A stretch of 64,000 bases of DNA, from assembly GCA_907163375.1 (NCBI GenBank), contig CAJQUW010016186.1, positions 62,001 to 126,000 of the forward strand. The letters run 5' to 3'. The notes under the pieces are model-generated. The model did not search any database and had not been told where the DNA came from. It was given only the letters and a program-made list of their open reading frames with translations. The first letter of the stretch is position 1. Each line of letters starts with the position of its first letter. Positions 40,397 to 52,536 of this stretch are shown piece after piece. The translations under genes were made by a program, and so were the position numbers. The DNA is from Prostheceraeus crozeri. Taxonomy: Eukaryota > Platyhelminthes > Polycladida > Euryleptidae.

Positions 40397-40653
40397 ATGT
40401 CTACATGCGTGAATCAATCACATGGATAGCAGCTAAGAATATTGCAGTTTAAAAACCAGTTCTGAAATGAATGGGACGCCTGCCAAAACTATGAGCTATA
40501 ACATTATCGTTTTAAGCAAGTTCTAATATCACTGAAATATGTGATCAATCGTTAACTTCATGATGTTTAAGCTGTTACACGAAATTATTTTGATACTGTA
40601 ATAAATACATATAGAGTAAATCATTATCGTGCTTAGCTCATCATAATGCTTTA
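40397..40653. other. Right arm of element G between Harbinger 2 and the TIR
   Basis: AT-rich DNA of element G without gene or repeat that I can support. Confidence 0.4.
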
Positions 40654-40981
40654 GTAGGCCTATTCTTAATTTCATAATGGGCTCAGTGATGAGCTCGCAA
40701 AAGTCAAATGTATAGAGAAGCTGTGGAAGATAAAATCTAATAGAAGTTATTTGCTCAGTATCATTGAAGCGTTGATACTATTTTAAGTAAGTAGTATTAA
40801 CATGAAAATAAGTAGTATAAAAAGGGGGAGTTAAAAGAAAATCTATATCTATGATTTTCTCGCAAGAGGCTCAATCAGGATTTTCTAGACATACTTTTTG
40901 AAGAACTACCATGTGAGAACATCTCAAAAATGCATCTTAATTTAGGGTCGTATTTTTAAAGTTTAGATCGACCTTCCGATG
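40654..40981 (-). repeat. Right terminal inverted repeat of element G
   Basis: About 328 bp, the mirror of 16176-16505. Its outer end is ...GATCGACCTTCCGATG at 40981. Confidence 0.9.
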
Positions 40982-41389
40982 AACCGTGAGCTATAAATAT
41001 CATGGCTGAATAACGAAACTTTTCAACGGATAAAAAGCAGATTATTTTTAAAAATGGATGGCATTCACTTTTAAGTTTGCAGAGGAAATAAATAGGTATT
41101 CACTGAATACTGAGAATACTATACACGCTGCGCCTCTGATTCTAAGATGTTGTCAGAAAAAGTGAAGCTATCGTCGAAAATGATTCCCCTTTACTTAGTT
41201 TATAACTAAATAAAGCCACCAAATTCATTTTGGTATTATTAAAAGCTGATTCTTTCACAATGCATTTCGTCCACTTTTATTCAAGTGCAAACAAGTTTCT
41301 TTTTCGTTTTATTTATTAAAACCTCGAGAGATTGCAATCACGAACCACGAGAGGCAGAGGTTGACTGGCTCATATTGCTTATATAACTA
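40982..41389. other. Flank between element G and Tc1, with a second 38-bp repeat
   Basis: No gene. Positions 41103-41139 repeat the sequence found at 16138-16175 outside the other end of element G. A TATATAAC-like stretch precedes the TA of the Tc1 element. Confidence 0.5.
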
Positions 41390-43047
41390 CAGTCCGTTTC
41401 ATAAAAAGTGGATCATCCTAAAATTTGACTAAATAAAGTATGATACAGAAAGCATTTTTCATGTTATTTCATGTCCCTAATATATTTAAAGGTCCTTATA
41501 TAATCTGATAAGCTATGATACAGTAACGGTTCTTAAGAAGCTAATATTTTGTGGCCCTACCCTTATTGTCAATGACATTACCAATTCGTCTAGGCATTGA
41601 TTCGATGATATCGTTGATTTTTGACTGATCTAACTTTCTCCATTCTCTTTTTAACAGTGACGTAAGTTGTGATACGCCATCTGTAGGTAGCAGTGAACGA
41701 CGAACGTTACGTTTTAGAATACTCCATACATTTTCTATGGGATTCAGATCAGGAGAACGAGCTGGCCAAGATAATGTCCTAAACCCTAATTGAGACTTGC
41801 ATAAGTTGACACTACTACTCCTGTGACACGTAGCATTATCATCCATAAATAACCAAGTCGATGGATCACCAAGTTGATCTGTCATTTGGCCAATGCTCAT
41901 TCGTAAAACATTCACACAGCGTTCAGAATTCATGGATCCTTGCTGTATGTGAAGTTCAGAGCGACCATTGGTCCAAATGCCAGCCCAAATCAGTAGAGTC
42001 GCACCACCTTGTACCCGGGGCCGATGTAAATGTCTCGGAATTTCCTGATCAGATCTTATCCATAATCTCAATCGACCATCACTATCCTTCAGACGGACTG
42101 ATGCCTCAGCAGACCAGACAACCCGATCCCATTGATTTCGCCAGTGACAATGACTCATTGCCCATCTGAGACGTCTTTTTGTATGCTGATCTGATAATTC
42201 GATCTGAGAGAGCCTCTTACAGCTCTTGAAATTCGACTCAATAAGTCTTCTACGAATAGTGGACTTAGAAATAGACGAGTCTAGTGCAGCCATCTCAGTT
42301 AACGACTAACGACAGACTTGGATCAACTTTAACAAATCTCAAAATTAGGCGGTCTCTACGTTTGGATGTTTTGCGTGGACGGCCAGAGCCCTCTTTACGA
42401 CAGAGTCGAAAATCATCATTATGCCATCGATGCACACATTTGTGTAAGGGACATTTAGTCGCTTGCTTGTAGCTCGCAAAGAATACCCTAGTTCTAGCAA
42501 TGCTGACACTTTGCCTTTTGTGAATGCGATCTCGTTATTGTTCATTTGTGCTTTGTATTGTTTTCAACCGGTAAGAGATTGATTTCTAGCTGAAAGCAAT
42601 CAGGAGTGCTGCCAACACCACCGCAACGAAGTCAGGAAGCTATGGAACATGAAGTCCAGTTAATCACATGTAGCAGTTACATTATTGTTGATGAATAATG
42701 GTGCTATACTGGCTCTGATTGACCGATTTTCTTTATTTTTGTTTTGCCTGATAGCTTTTGGCTTGTAGAACAACATATTACATAACAAAGGAAAAAATGT
42801 AATTTTATAAGAGTGAGGTATGATTTTGTTTAACATTGCTAAATGAAGATCAAATTATATACTACTTTTTTATCTATTACAGGAAAACAACTCAATATTC
42901 ATGCTTGAAATTTCCAACAATGATATTAGTAAGCACAACTGACATATCTTCCAAATTTCAGAGAAATTCGTTCAAGTTTGGATGAGTTAGACAAAATTGA
43001 AGTTAAGGCGATGTTTAAGGGTGATCCATTTTTTATGAAACAATCTG
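41390..43047 (-). mobile_element. Tc1/mariner element, full-length copy
   Basis: 1658 bp, the normal Tc1 length, flanked by TA (41388-41389, 43048-43049). The ends are imperfect inverted repeats (CAGTCCGTTTCATAAAAAGT and, other strand, CAGATTGTTTCATAAAAAAT). It is the longest of three copies of this family in the window and is nearly identical in sequence to the copy at 1060-2190. Confidence 0.93.
41541..42545 (-). pseudogene. Tc1 transposase, frameshifted, first Asp altered
   Basis: The N-terminal frame (42545 down) reads MNNNEIAFTKGKVSALLEL and RATSKRLNVPYTNV, a helix-turn-helix, then loses frame before the expected GRPRK hook, visible in another frame at about 42380. The second frame (42293-41541) covers the second DNA-binding motif (STIRRRLIESNFKSCKR) and the nuclease. 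The first catalytic site reads WSAEASV where WSDE is expected, an Asp-to-Ala change. The second Asp (FMDDNATCH) and the Glu (NPIENVW) are present with DD34E spacing. Broken at both levels. Confidence 0.88.
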
Positions 43048-43049
43048 TA

Positions 43050-43532
43050 CATGTTAACCAATTAGAAACAGCCAATCAGTAGCCAGCCACGCATAAAATG
43101 TTAATAAACTCTGTCCCTCGCGGTTTTAATATAATAAAATGCATAACATATACAATAATTCATGTATCAATGGAAGAAGAGACATGAAAGCGATTGATCG
43201 GTAAATTTTTACAACAAATATACTTTTTGTTTGTCCAACACTGCACGTTGTCACGAGAGTCTGGGAAATGCAACGGATTGTTGTGTGATGCTCCGTCTGC
43301 TTTATTGCATCTTGCACGTATATTATGAAGACGAGTCTTTTGTTCTTAGATATGTACCGTATCTGGTATGGTATTTTTGGCCTTTCCTGCCAGGGTAAGT
43401 ACAGGTACATTGTCTGTGAGGATAATCGTGGCAGCAGGTAACAATGAAGCTGCGGTCATTGCCACTAAAAGTTCGTTGTGTGTCGGTCTGGTGTTCTGTA
43501 AGTGGGGCAGTATATGTCCGACGGTACGTAAA
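43050..43532. other. Flank between Tc1 and the LTR tandem
   Basis: No recognised gene or repeat. The bases next to the first LTR (GTAAA) do not match those after the last LTR (GTGAC), so there is no simple target duplication around the tandem block. Confidence 0.5.
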
Positions 43533-43746
43533 TGTGCCGGTCTTACCACCGGTAATAACTAACAAGTATGATACATGCGTTTAATGGAGAATACGCTTTT
43601 TAGCATTGCGAAAACATAGTTGATTTTATTTCAGGAAATTCACAAGCTCAAACAAACATGGAAGAGTACAAGTAAATAGACACACTCAAACACATGAGAC
43701 ATAGTTATGTAATTAAATCAGAATGGCTTTAATAGCCATCGGCACA
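43533..43746 (-). repeat. LTR 1 of the tandem block
   Basis: 214 bp, outermost left LTR; identical by eye to the other three. Confidence 0.93.
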
Positions 43747-46700
43747 CTCCCCCCTTTGTTCGGGAAAAGAAATGTTCAAGCGAGGGGATGGCCAAAAGTT
43801 CGATAATCTTATCTCCAGATAGGTTCGAGAGGTGAACCAGAATCATGGAGAGCAAAAATGCCTTACCCCAACGAATCACCATTATGGAGTACACTCAGTC
43901 TCGTAATCGTTCAGATACCGCGGTCGGTTCCGCGTTCTCCTTGGTTTTCTCCTCGATTGTTCGTGGGCATCGGATGGAGCACACTTCGTTCGCGTACTGC
44001 ACCTCCACTTCTCCGGGGAGTAGTAGTAACAGGTAGCGACGAGCTACCAACGCCGATCGCACTGTTAGATGAACCGTCAGGCGAGAAACTCGGCTCAACC
44101 GCCTCGTATGCCGTTTCAAGATATCGATCTTCGGTATCTCGGCATTCCTTGTATCTCGGCTTCATATTCGATTGGTTAAGAACGGAAGTACGCCCTCCGG
44201 GATACTGGACACGATAAGAGGTGTCTCCTACAGTCTCTGTGACTTCACCAGGGTGCTCGTAATCTTCCCCGCTACCTCGTCGAGTGTAAGCCTTCTGTCC
44301 TATATCGTAGTTTCTAGTGATGCCTTTCCTCCCCGCATAACGCTTGGAAAGACTCCGCGCCTTCACCTTTATCACTTCACCTCGGGTGGACAAGTACGAT
44401 CTCATCTCTCTTCCTAGCAATCGGCTAGCTGGTGTCTTCCCGGTAGACTCATTGAATGTGCTGCGGATATCGTACAAAGCTTTCTGTAGCCTACGCTCAA
44501 ACGAAACCTGTGGACAAGACAACTTCATCTTAGCCAGTCTAGACTTCAAGGTTCGATGCATCCTTTCAACAGTGCCATTGGCCTGAGGATAATAAACTGA
44601 CGAGAAGTGGTGAGAAACTCCGCAAGTTCTCAAAAATCCTTCGAATTCCGTGCTCCTAAAAGTTGCCACCGTTATCAGAGATAACTCTCTCGGGCATTCC
44701 GAACAACGCAAAGATCCTTCTCAGCTCCATAACAACCTGGCGGGAGCTACCATTTGGTATCTGGACCGCAAAAGGATACCTCGAAAACAAATCAATAACT
44801 GTCAGAAGCACATTCCCTTCGGTGGACTCACTAGGGCCAGTCAGATCAATAGCAACGGCCTTCCACGACTCCTCCTCCTTGTCAGCTACAGGGACCGGTC
44901 GAGACTTATCGGGAAACCCATTTCGTGAACAAGCATCACATCGATCACAATACTCCTTCATGTCGTGAGCTAGCCTAGGCCAGTATACAATGGATCTAAG
45001 GGCGGCTTTCATTTTACTGATGCCAATGTGGCCCTGATGATACTCAACAAGCAGCTTATGACGAAGACTACTAGGCACGACCAAAGTATCTCCTTTGAAG
45101 ATAAGAAATCTATCACCTATCCATTTGACAGACAGGCTGTCACGAAGTGCTGAAAAGTTTCCGAGTTCTTTCAAGTCGATCCCTCTCCACTGTTTGGAGA
45201 TAGCCTTAGCTACCCGACATAACTCCGGATCCATCACTGACTTCTCAGCGACCTCTGAAAACTGTATCGGGATGACATCACTGATAAAACAGAGCGTTAC
45301 TTCTTCTCTCTCGCCTTCCGTTGCCTCTGTGGAACTAACTGGATTTCGAGACAAGGCGTCGGCCAGCACGTTATCCTTTCCTTTAATGTGCTCGAAGGAA
45401 AACACATATGATTGCATGTTTATGATCCATCTCCTTAACCGCATAGACAGAGAGTCGACAGGTTTCTCGAAAAGACTCAATAGTGGCAAGTGGTCGGTTT
45501 GAACCTTGAAAGTACGTCCAATGAGAAAATTCCTAAACCTGTTAAGCGCAAACAAGACCCCAAGGCATTCCTTTTCGACTTGCGAATATCTCTTTTCTGT
45601 GTCTGTAAGGCTACGCGAGGCAAACATGACTGTCTTCCCTTTCTGCAACAAGACTCCTCCCAAACCATGTCCGGATGCGTCACTTTGTACAATAAACTCC
45701 TCATCAGGTCGAAAAATCTACGTACATGTATATCCTTCACCGCTGCCTTTAATCTACCGAAAGCTATTTCATCCGTTTCCCGCCAGCTCCATGTTTCCTG
45801 AGACAAAGATTGCCATAACGGCTGTAGTAGAGTACTACTCGTACAATGTGGAACGTTTGAGTGACATACATAGGCTGCTAGGCCTAGAAAGGAACGCAAC
45901 GAAGCGGCACTCTCAGGGGCAGGCGTGTCCAGCAGATCATCAATTAGCTTCCTCGAAACCATAACCCCCGACTGAGACCATGAATATCCGATAAATTCAA
46001 CTGAAGATTGGTGGAAAGAACACTTAGCCTGATTTAGTTTGACGCCCATATCATCGATCCTAGTGAGAACTTTGTCGAGCATAGCTTTAGATTCATGCTT
46101 CGATTCGGCGAAAATAAGTACATCATCCAGATAACACACTGCATTCGGTATGTCTGACAAAACGTCCGACATGAACCTCTGGAAAATTTCGGGTGATGAA
46201 GAGAGACCAAACGGCAGTTTGTTAAAACGAAAACGACCAAACGGAGTAGAGAATGTGAGAACCTCACGACTGTTCTTGGCGACCGGTATTTGCCAAAATC
46301 CGTTCCGACAATCAAGTTTAGAGAAAAAGGAAGCCTTCTGAACACGACTCATCAGCTCTTCAACCGTAGGCATCTGCAGCTCAGGCCTTTTCACATGTTT
46401 GTTGACGTACCTGAAATCGACACAAAGTCTCACGTCACCTGACTTCTTGTAGCCTACTACAATAGGTGAACACCAGTCGCTTGGTTCCTCAACCTCCTCA
46501 ATGACACCTTCCCGCACCATCTTCTGCAATTCAGCCTGCACGGGCTCGCGTAGAGCAATAGGAAGTCTACGAGCAGGAAAAGATCGTGGCACAGCGTCAT
46601 CTTTCAGAACGACCTGGCAAGCTCTAGACATAGGAACACAACTTGGACCCTCGAAAACGGAAGATACCACCATGACCTCGTTTTCAGTACGGATAATACC

Positions 46701-47924
46701 CAGACCCTGGCATAAAGCGAAACTCAGCAATGCTGGACCGTCCTCTTCACAAACATAAAACTCAGATGACATGCTCTTAGTCTTGTAGGTGACCTTCAAA
46801 TGAACGGTACCTAAGCAATTCAACTGCTTTTTGCCGTAAGCCTTCAAGCTTTTGGAAACCGGGGTAAGAGTATAACCACGTGAGAGATCCTTCGAACTAA
46901 TAACGTTAACGAAAGCACCTGTGTCTACCAACGCCTGAATTGGAGTCCCATCAATTGCAACTTCGCGAACCATATCGTAACCGCTGTTGGATACATGGAA
47001 AATATCGACCTCCTCGGCATAACTTTCAGCATGAGAAACCGAACGTTCGGTACAACATTTGGCATAGTGGCCTTTCCGATTACATTTTGAACACATTCTG
47101 CTTCGGGCAGCACAGTTGGGACTGTTGGCTAAATGCTCTGATGAACCACAACGGTAACAGGCCCGATTGGCACCTGACTGGTCCTTAACTTTTTCCTTAT
47201 TTGCCTTAGTCTCCTTCGATTTACCGTGACTTTTGGACGCGTTATGTTTAGGGTTTCTATTGGACTCAACGGCATGAACATCAGCCTTAACAGGAAAATC
47301 GACCTTTGTCCGATCAGCGCGAGCAGTTTCCCAGGCTTCCGCCTTATGTAAGGCTAACTCAAAATCCAAAGTACTAGGATCCTCTGCCAAAAGCCTTTCT
47401 CCTAACCTGGAGTCCCGCACCCCAATAACAAAAACATCCCTGAGCAAACTAGCTTTATCACTAGTATATTCACAGTCCTGTACCATTCTCCGGAGTCTAC
47501 ACGCAAACTGTCCGGCGCTCTCACCTTCGCTCTGCGAGGCATGGATAAATTCTCTTCTACGGATGAGCAACGAGTAGCTAATTTTAAAATAGCTATCCAT
47601 ACGATCAACAATTTCAGTATAAGTATTCTTGGGTTCCGGTAACCCATCTAAGATGCTAAGTCTGTCTCTCCCCACACAGATTTCAAGCAACGCCGGCTTG
47701 TCCTTATCGTCTACAGAATTGATAGAACAGAAATTACCAAATAACCTTTTGAAGAAACGCCAGTCCTCCGCGCTGGGATTAGCAGGCAAATCCGGCTGTC
47801 TAACAACTTTAGCCATTTTCACTAAGAGTATAAAGAGTCACTGATAAATAAGAATTATTTGGTGTAAATATCTTCAAGACAATAAGGTTAATATATTCTG
47901 CATATTTTATTCTGACACCATAAA
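43747..47924 (-). mobile_element. Tandem unit 1 interior (gag-pol, broken)
   Basis: On the minus strand from right to left: gag-like region (DWRFFKRLFGNFCSIN), two CCHC knuckles (CYRCGSSEHLANSPNC, CSKCNRKGHYAKCC), protease (ALVDTGAFVNVI), reverse transcriptase (KLPFGLSSSPEIF, CYLDDVLIFAES), RNase H (GGVLLQKGKTVMFASRSLTD), integrase zinc region (CDRCDACSRN) and core (VISDNG, YYPQANGTVERMH). A fossil with a few breaks, of very recent age. Confidence 0.9.
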
Positions 47925-48138
47925 TGTGCCGGTCTTACCACCGGTAATAACTAACAAGTATGATACATGCGTTTAATGGAGAATACGCTTTTTAGCATTG
48001 CGAAAACATAGTTGATTTTATTTCAGGAAATTCACAAGCTCAAACAAACATGGAAGAGTACAAGTAAATAGACACACTCAAACACATGAGACATAGTTAT
48101 GTAATTAAATCAGAATGGCTTTAATAGCCATCGGCACA
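47925..48138 (-). repeat. LTR 2 of the tandem block
   Basis: 214 bp, shared between units 1 and 2. Confidence 0.93.
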
Positions 48139-51100
48139 CTCCCCCCTTTGTTCGGGAAAAGAAATGTTCAAGCGAGGGGATGGCCAAAAGTTCGATAATC
48201 TTATCTCCAGATAGGTTCGAGAGGTGAACCAGAATCATGGAGAGCAAAAATGCCTTACCCCAACGAATCACCATTATGGAGTACACTCAGTCTCGTAATC
48301 GTTCAGATACCGCGGTCGGTTCCGCGTTCGTTCTCCTTGGTTTTCTCCTCGATTGTTCGTGGGCATCGGATGGAGCACACTTCGTTCGCGTACTGCACCT
48401 CCACTTCTCCGGGGAGTAGTAGTAACAGGTAGCGACGAGCTACCAACGCCGATCGCACTGTTAGATGAACCGTCAGGCGAGAAACTCGGCTCAACCGCCT
48501 CGTATGCCGTTTCAAGATATCGATCTTCGGTATCTCGGCATTCCTTGTATCTCGGCTTCATATTCGATTGGTTAAGAACGGAAGTACGCCCTCCGGGATA
48601 CTGGACACGATAAGAGGTGTCTCCTACAGTCTCTGTGACTTCACCAGGGTGCTCGTAATCTTCCCCGCTACCTCGTCGAGTGTAAGCCTTCTGTCCTATA
48701 TCGTAGTTTCTAGTGATGCCTTTCCTCCCCGCATAACGCTTGGAAAGACTCCGCGCCTTCACCTTTATCACTTCACCTCGGGTGGACAAGTACGATCTCA
48801 TCTCTCTTCCTAGCAATCGGCTAGCTGGTGTCTTCCCGGTAGACTCATTGAATGTGCTGCGGATATCGTACAAAGCTTTCTGTAGCCTACGCTCAAACGA
48901 AACCTGTGGACAAGACAACTTCATCTTAGCCAGTCTAGACTTCAAGGTTCGATGCATCCTTTCAACAGTGCCATTGGCCTGAGGATAATAAACTGACGAG
49001 AAGTGGTGAGAAACTCCGCAAGTTCTCAAAAATCCTTCGAATTCCGTGCTCCTAAAAGTTGCCCCGTTATCAGAGATAACTCTCTCGGGCATTCCGAACA
49101 ACGCAAAGATCCTTCTCAGCTCCATAACAACCTGGCGGGAGCTACCATTTGGTATCTGGACCGCAAAAGGATACCTCGAAAACAAATCAATAACTGTCAG
49201 AAGCACATTCCCTTCGGTGGACTCACTAGGGCCAGTCAGATCAATAGCAACGGCCTTCCACGACTCCTCCTCTTCCTTGTCAGCTACAGGGACCGGTCGA
49301 GACTTATCGGGAAACCCATTTCGTGAACAAGCATCACATCGATCACAATACTCCTTCATGTCGTGAGCTAGCCTAGGCCAGTATACAATGGATCTAAGGG
49401 CGGCTTTCATTTTACTGATGCCAATGTGGCCCTGATGATACTCAACAAGCAGCTTATGACGAAGACTACTAGGCACGACCAAAGTATCTCCTTTGAAGAT
49501 AAGAAATCTATCACCTATCCATTTGACAGACAGGCTGTCACGAAGTGCTGAAAAGTTTCCGAGTTCTTTCAAGTCGATCCCTCTCCACTGTTTGGAGATA
49601 GCCTTAGCTACCCGACATAACTCCGGATCCATCACTGACTTCTCAGCGACCTCTGAAAACTGTATCGGGATGACATCACTGATAAAACAGAGCGTTACTT
49701 CTTCTCTCTCGCCTTCCGTTGCCTCTGTGGAACTAACTGGATTTCGAGACAAGGCGTCGGCCAGCACGTTATCCTTTCCTTTAATGTGCTCGAAGGAAAA
49801 CACATATGATTGCATGTTTATGATCCATCTCCTTAACCGCATAGACAGAGAGTCGACAGGTTTCTCGAAAAGACTCAATAGTGGCAAGTGGTCGGTTTGA
49901 ACCTTGAAAGTACGTCCAATGAGAAAATTCCTAACCTGTTAAGCGCAAACAAGACCCCAAGGCATTCCTTTTCGACTTGCGAATATCTCTTTTCTGTGTC
50001 TGTAAGGCTACGCGAGGCAAACATGACTGTCTTCCCTTTCTGCAACAAGACTCCTCCCAAACCATGTCCGGATGCGTCACTTTGTACAATAAACTCCTCA
50101 TCAGGTCGAAAAATCTACGTACATGTATATCCTTCACCGCTGCCTTTAATCTACCGAAAGCTATTTCATCCGTTTCCCGCCAGCTCCATGTTTCCTGAGA
50201 CAAAGATTGCCATAACGGCTGTAGTAGAGTACTACTCGTACAATGTGGAACGTTTGAGTGACATACATAGGCTGCTAGGCCTAGAAAGGAACGCAACGAA
50301 GCGGCACTCTCAGGGGCAGGCGTGTCCAGCAGATCATCAATTAGCTTCCTCGAAACCATAACCCCCGACTGAGACCATGAATATCCGATAAATTCAACTG
50401 AAGATTGGTGGAAAGAACACTTAGCCTGATTTAGTTTGACGCCCATATCATCGATCCTAGTGAGAACTTTGTCGAGCATAGCTTTAGATTCATGCTTCGA
50501 TTCGGCGAAAATAAGTACATCATCCAGATAACACACTGCATTCGGTATGTCTGACAAAACGTCCGACATGAACCTCTGGAAAATTTCGGGTGATGAAGAG
50601 AGACCAAACGGCAGTTTGTTAAAACGAAAACGACCAAACGGAGTAGAGAATGTGAGAACCTCACGACTGTTCTTGGCGACCGGTATTTGCCAAAATCCGT
50701 TCCGACAATCAAGTTTAGAGAAAAAGGAAGCCTTCTGAACACGACTCATCAGCTCTTCAACCGTAGGCATCTGCAGCTCAGGCCTTTTCACATGTTTGTT
50801 GACGTACCTGAAATCGACACAAAGTCTCACGTCACCTGACTTCTTGTAGCCTACTACAATAGGTGAACACCAGTCGCTTGGTTCCTCAACCTCCTCAATG
50901 ACACCTTCCCGCACCATCTTCTGCAATTCAGCCTGCACGGGCTCGCGTAGAGCAATAGGAAGTCTACGAGCAGGAAAAGATCGTGGCACAGCGTCATCTT
51001 TCAGAACGACCTGGCAAGCTCTAGACATAGGAACACAACTTGGACCCTCGAAAACGGAAGATACCACCATGACCTCGTTTTCAGTACGGATAATACCCAG

Positions 51101-52322
51101 ACCCTGGCATAAAGCGAAACTCAGCAATGCTGGACCGTCCTCTTCACAAACATAAAACTCAGATGACATGCTCTTAGTCTTGTAGGTGACCTTCAAATGA
51201 ACGGTACCTAAGCAATTCAACTGCTTTTTGCCGTAAGCCTTCAAGCTTTTGGAAACCGGGGTAAGAGTATAACCACGTGAGAGATCCTTCGAACTAATAA
51301 CGTTAACGAAAGCACCTGTGTCTACCAACGCCTGAATTGGAGTCCCATCAATTGCAACTTCGCGAACCATATCGTAACCGCTGTTGGATACATGGAAAAT
51401 ATCGACCTCCTCGGCATAACTTTCAGCATGAGAAACCGAACGTTCGGTACAACATTTGGCATAGTGGCCTTTCCGATTACATTTTGAACACATTCTGCTT
51501 CGGGCAGCACAGTTGGGACTGTTGGCTAAATGCTCTGATGAACCACAACGGTAACAGGCCCGATTGGCACCTGACTGGTCCTTAACTTTTTCCTTATTTG
51601 CCTTAGTCTCCTTCGATTTACCGTGACTTTTGGACGCGTTATGTTTAGGGTTTCTATTGGACTCAACGGCATGAACATCAGCCTTAACAGGAAAATCGAC
51701 CTTTGTCCGATCAGCGCGAGCAGTTTCCCAGGCTTCCGCCTTATGTAAGGCTAACTCAAAATCCAAAGTACTAGGATCCTCTGCCAAAAGCCTTTCTCCT
51801 AACCTGGAGTCCCGCACCCCAATAACAAAAACATCCCTGAGCAAACTAGCTTTATCACTAGTATATTCACAGTCCTGTACCATTCTCCGGAGTCTACACG
51901 CAAACTGTCCGGCGCTCTCACCTTCGCTCTGCGAGGCATGGATAAATTCTCTTCTACGGATGAGCAACGAGTAGCTAATTTTAAAATAGCTATCCATACG
52001 ATCAACAATTTCAGTATAAGTATTCTTGGGTTCCGGTAACCCATCTAAGATGCTAAGTCTGTCTCTCCCCACACAGATTTCAAGCAACGCCGGCTTGTCC
52101 TTATCGTCTACAGAATTGATAGAACAGAAATTACCAAATAACCTTTTGAAGAAACGCCAGTCCTCCGCGCTGGGATTAGCAGGCAAATCCGGCTGTCTAA
52201 CAACTTTAGCCATTTTCACTAAGAGTATAAAGAGTCACTGATAAATAAGAATTATTTGGTGTAAATATCTTCAAGACAATAAGGTTAATATATTCTGCAT
52301 ATTTTATTTCTGACACCATAAA
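48139..52322 (-). mobile_element. Tandem unit 2 interior (gag-pol, broken)
   Basis: Same order of gag, protease, RT, RNase H and integrase as unit 1 and almost identical in sequence. A few breaks. The end of the integrase reads on to RYLNDYETECTP, the family's usual-looking C-terminus. Confidence 0.9.
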
Positions 52323-52536
52323 TGTGCCGGTCTTACCACCGGTAATAACTAACAAGTATGATACATGCGTTTAATGGAGAATACGCTTTTTAGCATTGCG
52401 AAAACATAGTTGATTTTATTTCAGGAAATTCACAAGCTCAAACAAACATGGAAGAGTACAAGTAAATAGACACACTCAAACACATGAGACATAGTTATGT
52501 AATTAAATCAGAATGGCTTTAATAGCCATCGGCACA
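52323..52536 (-). repeat. LTR 3 of the tandem block
   Basis: 214 bp, shared between units 2 and 3. Confidence 0.93.

Larger units (their letters stand above)
16176..40981 (-). mobile_element. Element G: long-TIR DNA element, much interrupted
   Basis: The outer ends are inverted repeats of about 330 bp, 16176-16505 and 40654-40981, starting CATCGGAAGGTCGATCTAAA and about 95% alike by eye. Removing the elements nested inside leaves about 3.6 kb: the two inverted repeats and one split gene on the minus strand. The nested elements are an LTR element (17027-21409), element D (22146-32998), a hairpin repeat (34419-34512) and two Harbingers. I find no convincing target duplication at the outer ends. 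Long inverted repeats plus a single gene fit a DNA transposon of a superfamily I cannot name. Confidence 0.75.

Noticed and set aside
16138-41139. The 38-bp flanking repeat as a target duplication of element G
   Set aside because: Too long, imperfect, and 122 bp away from the right inverted repeat; kept only as an open observation.
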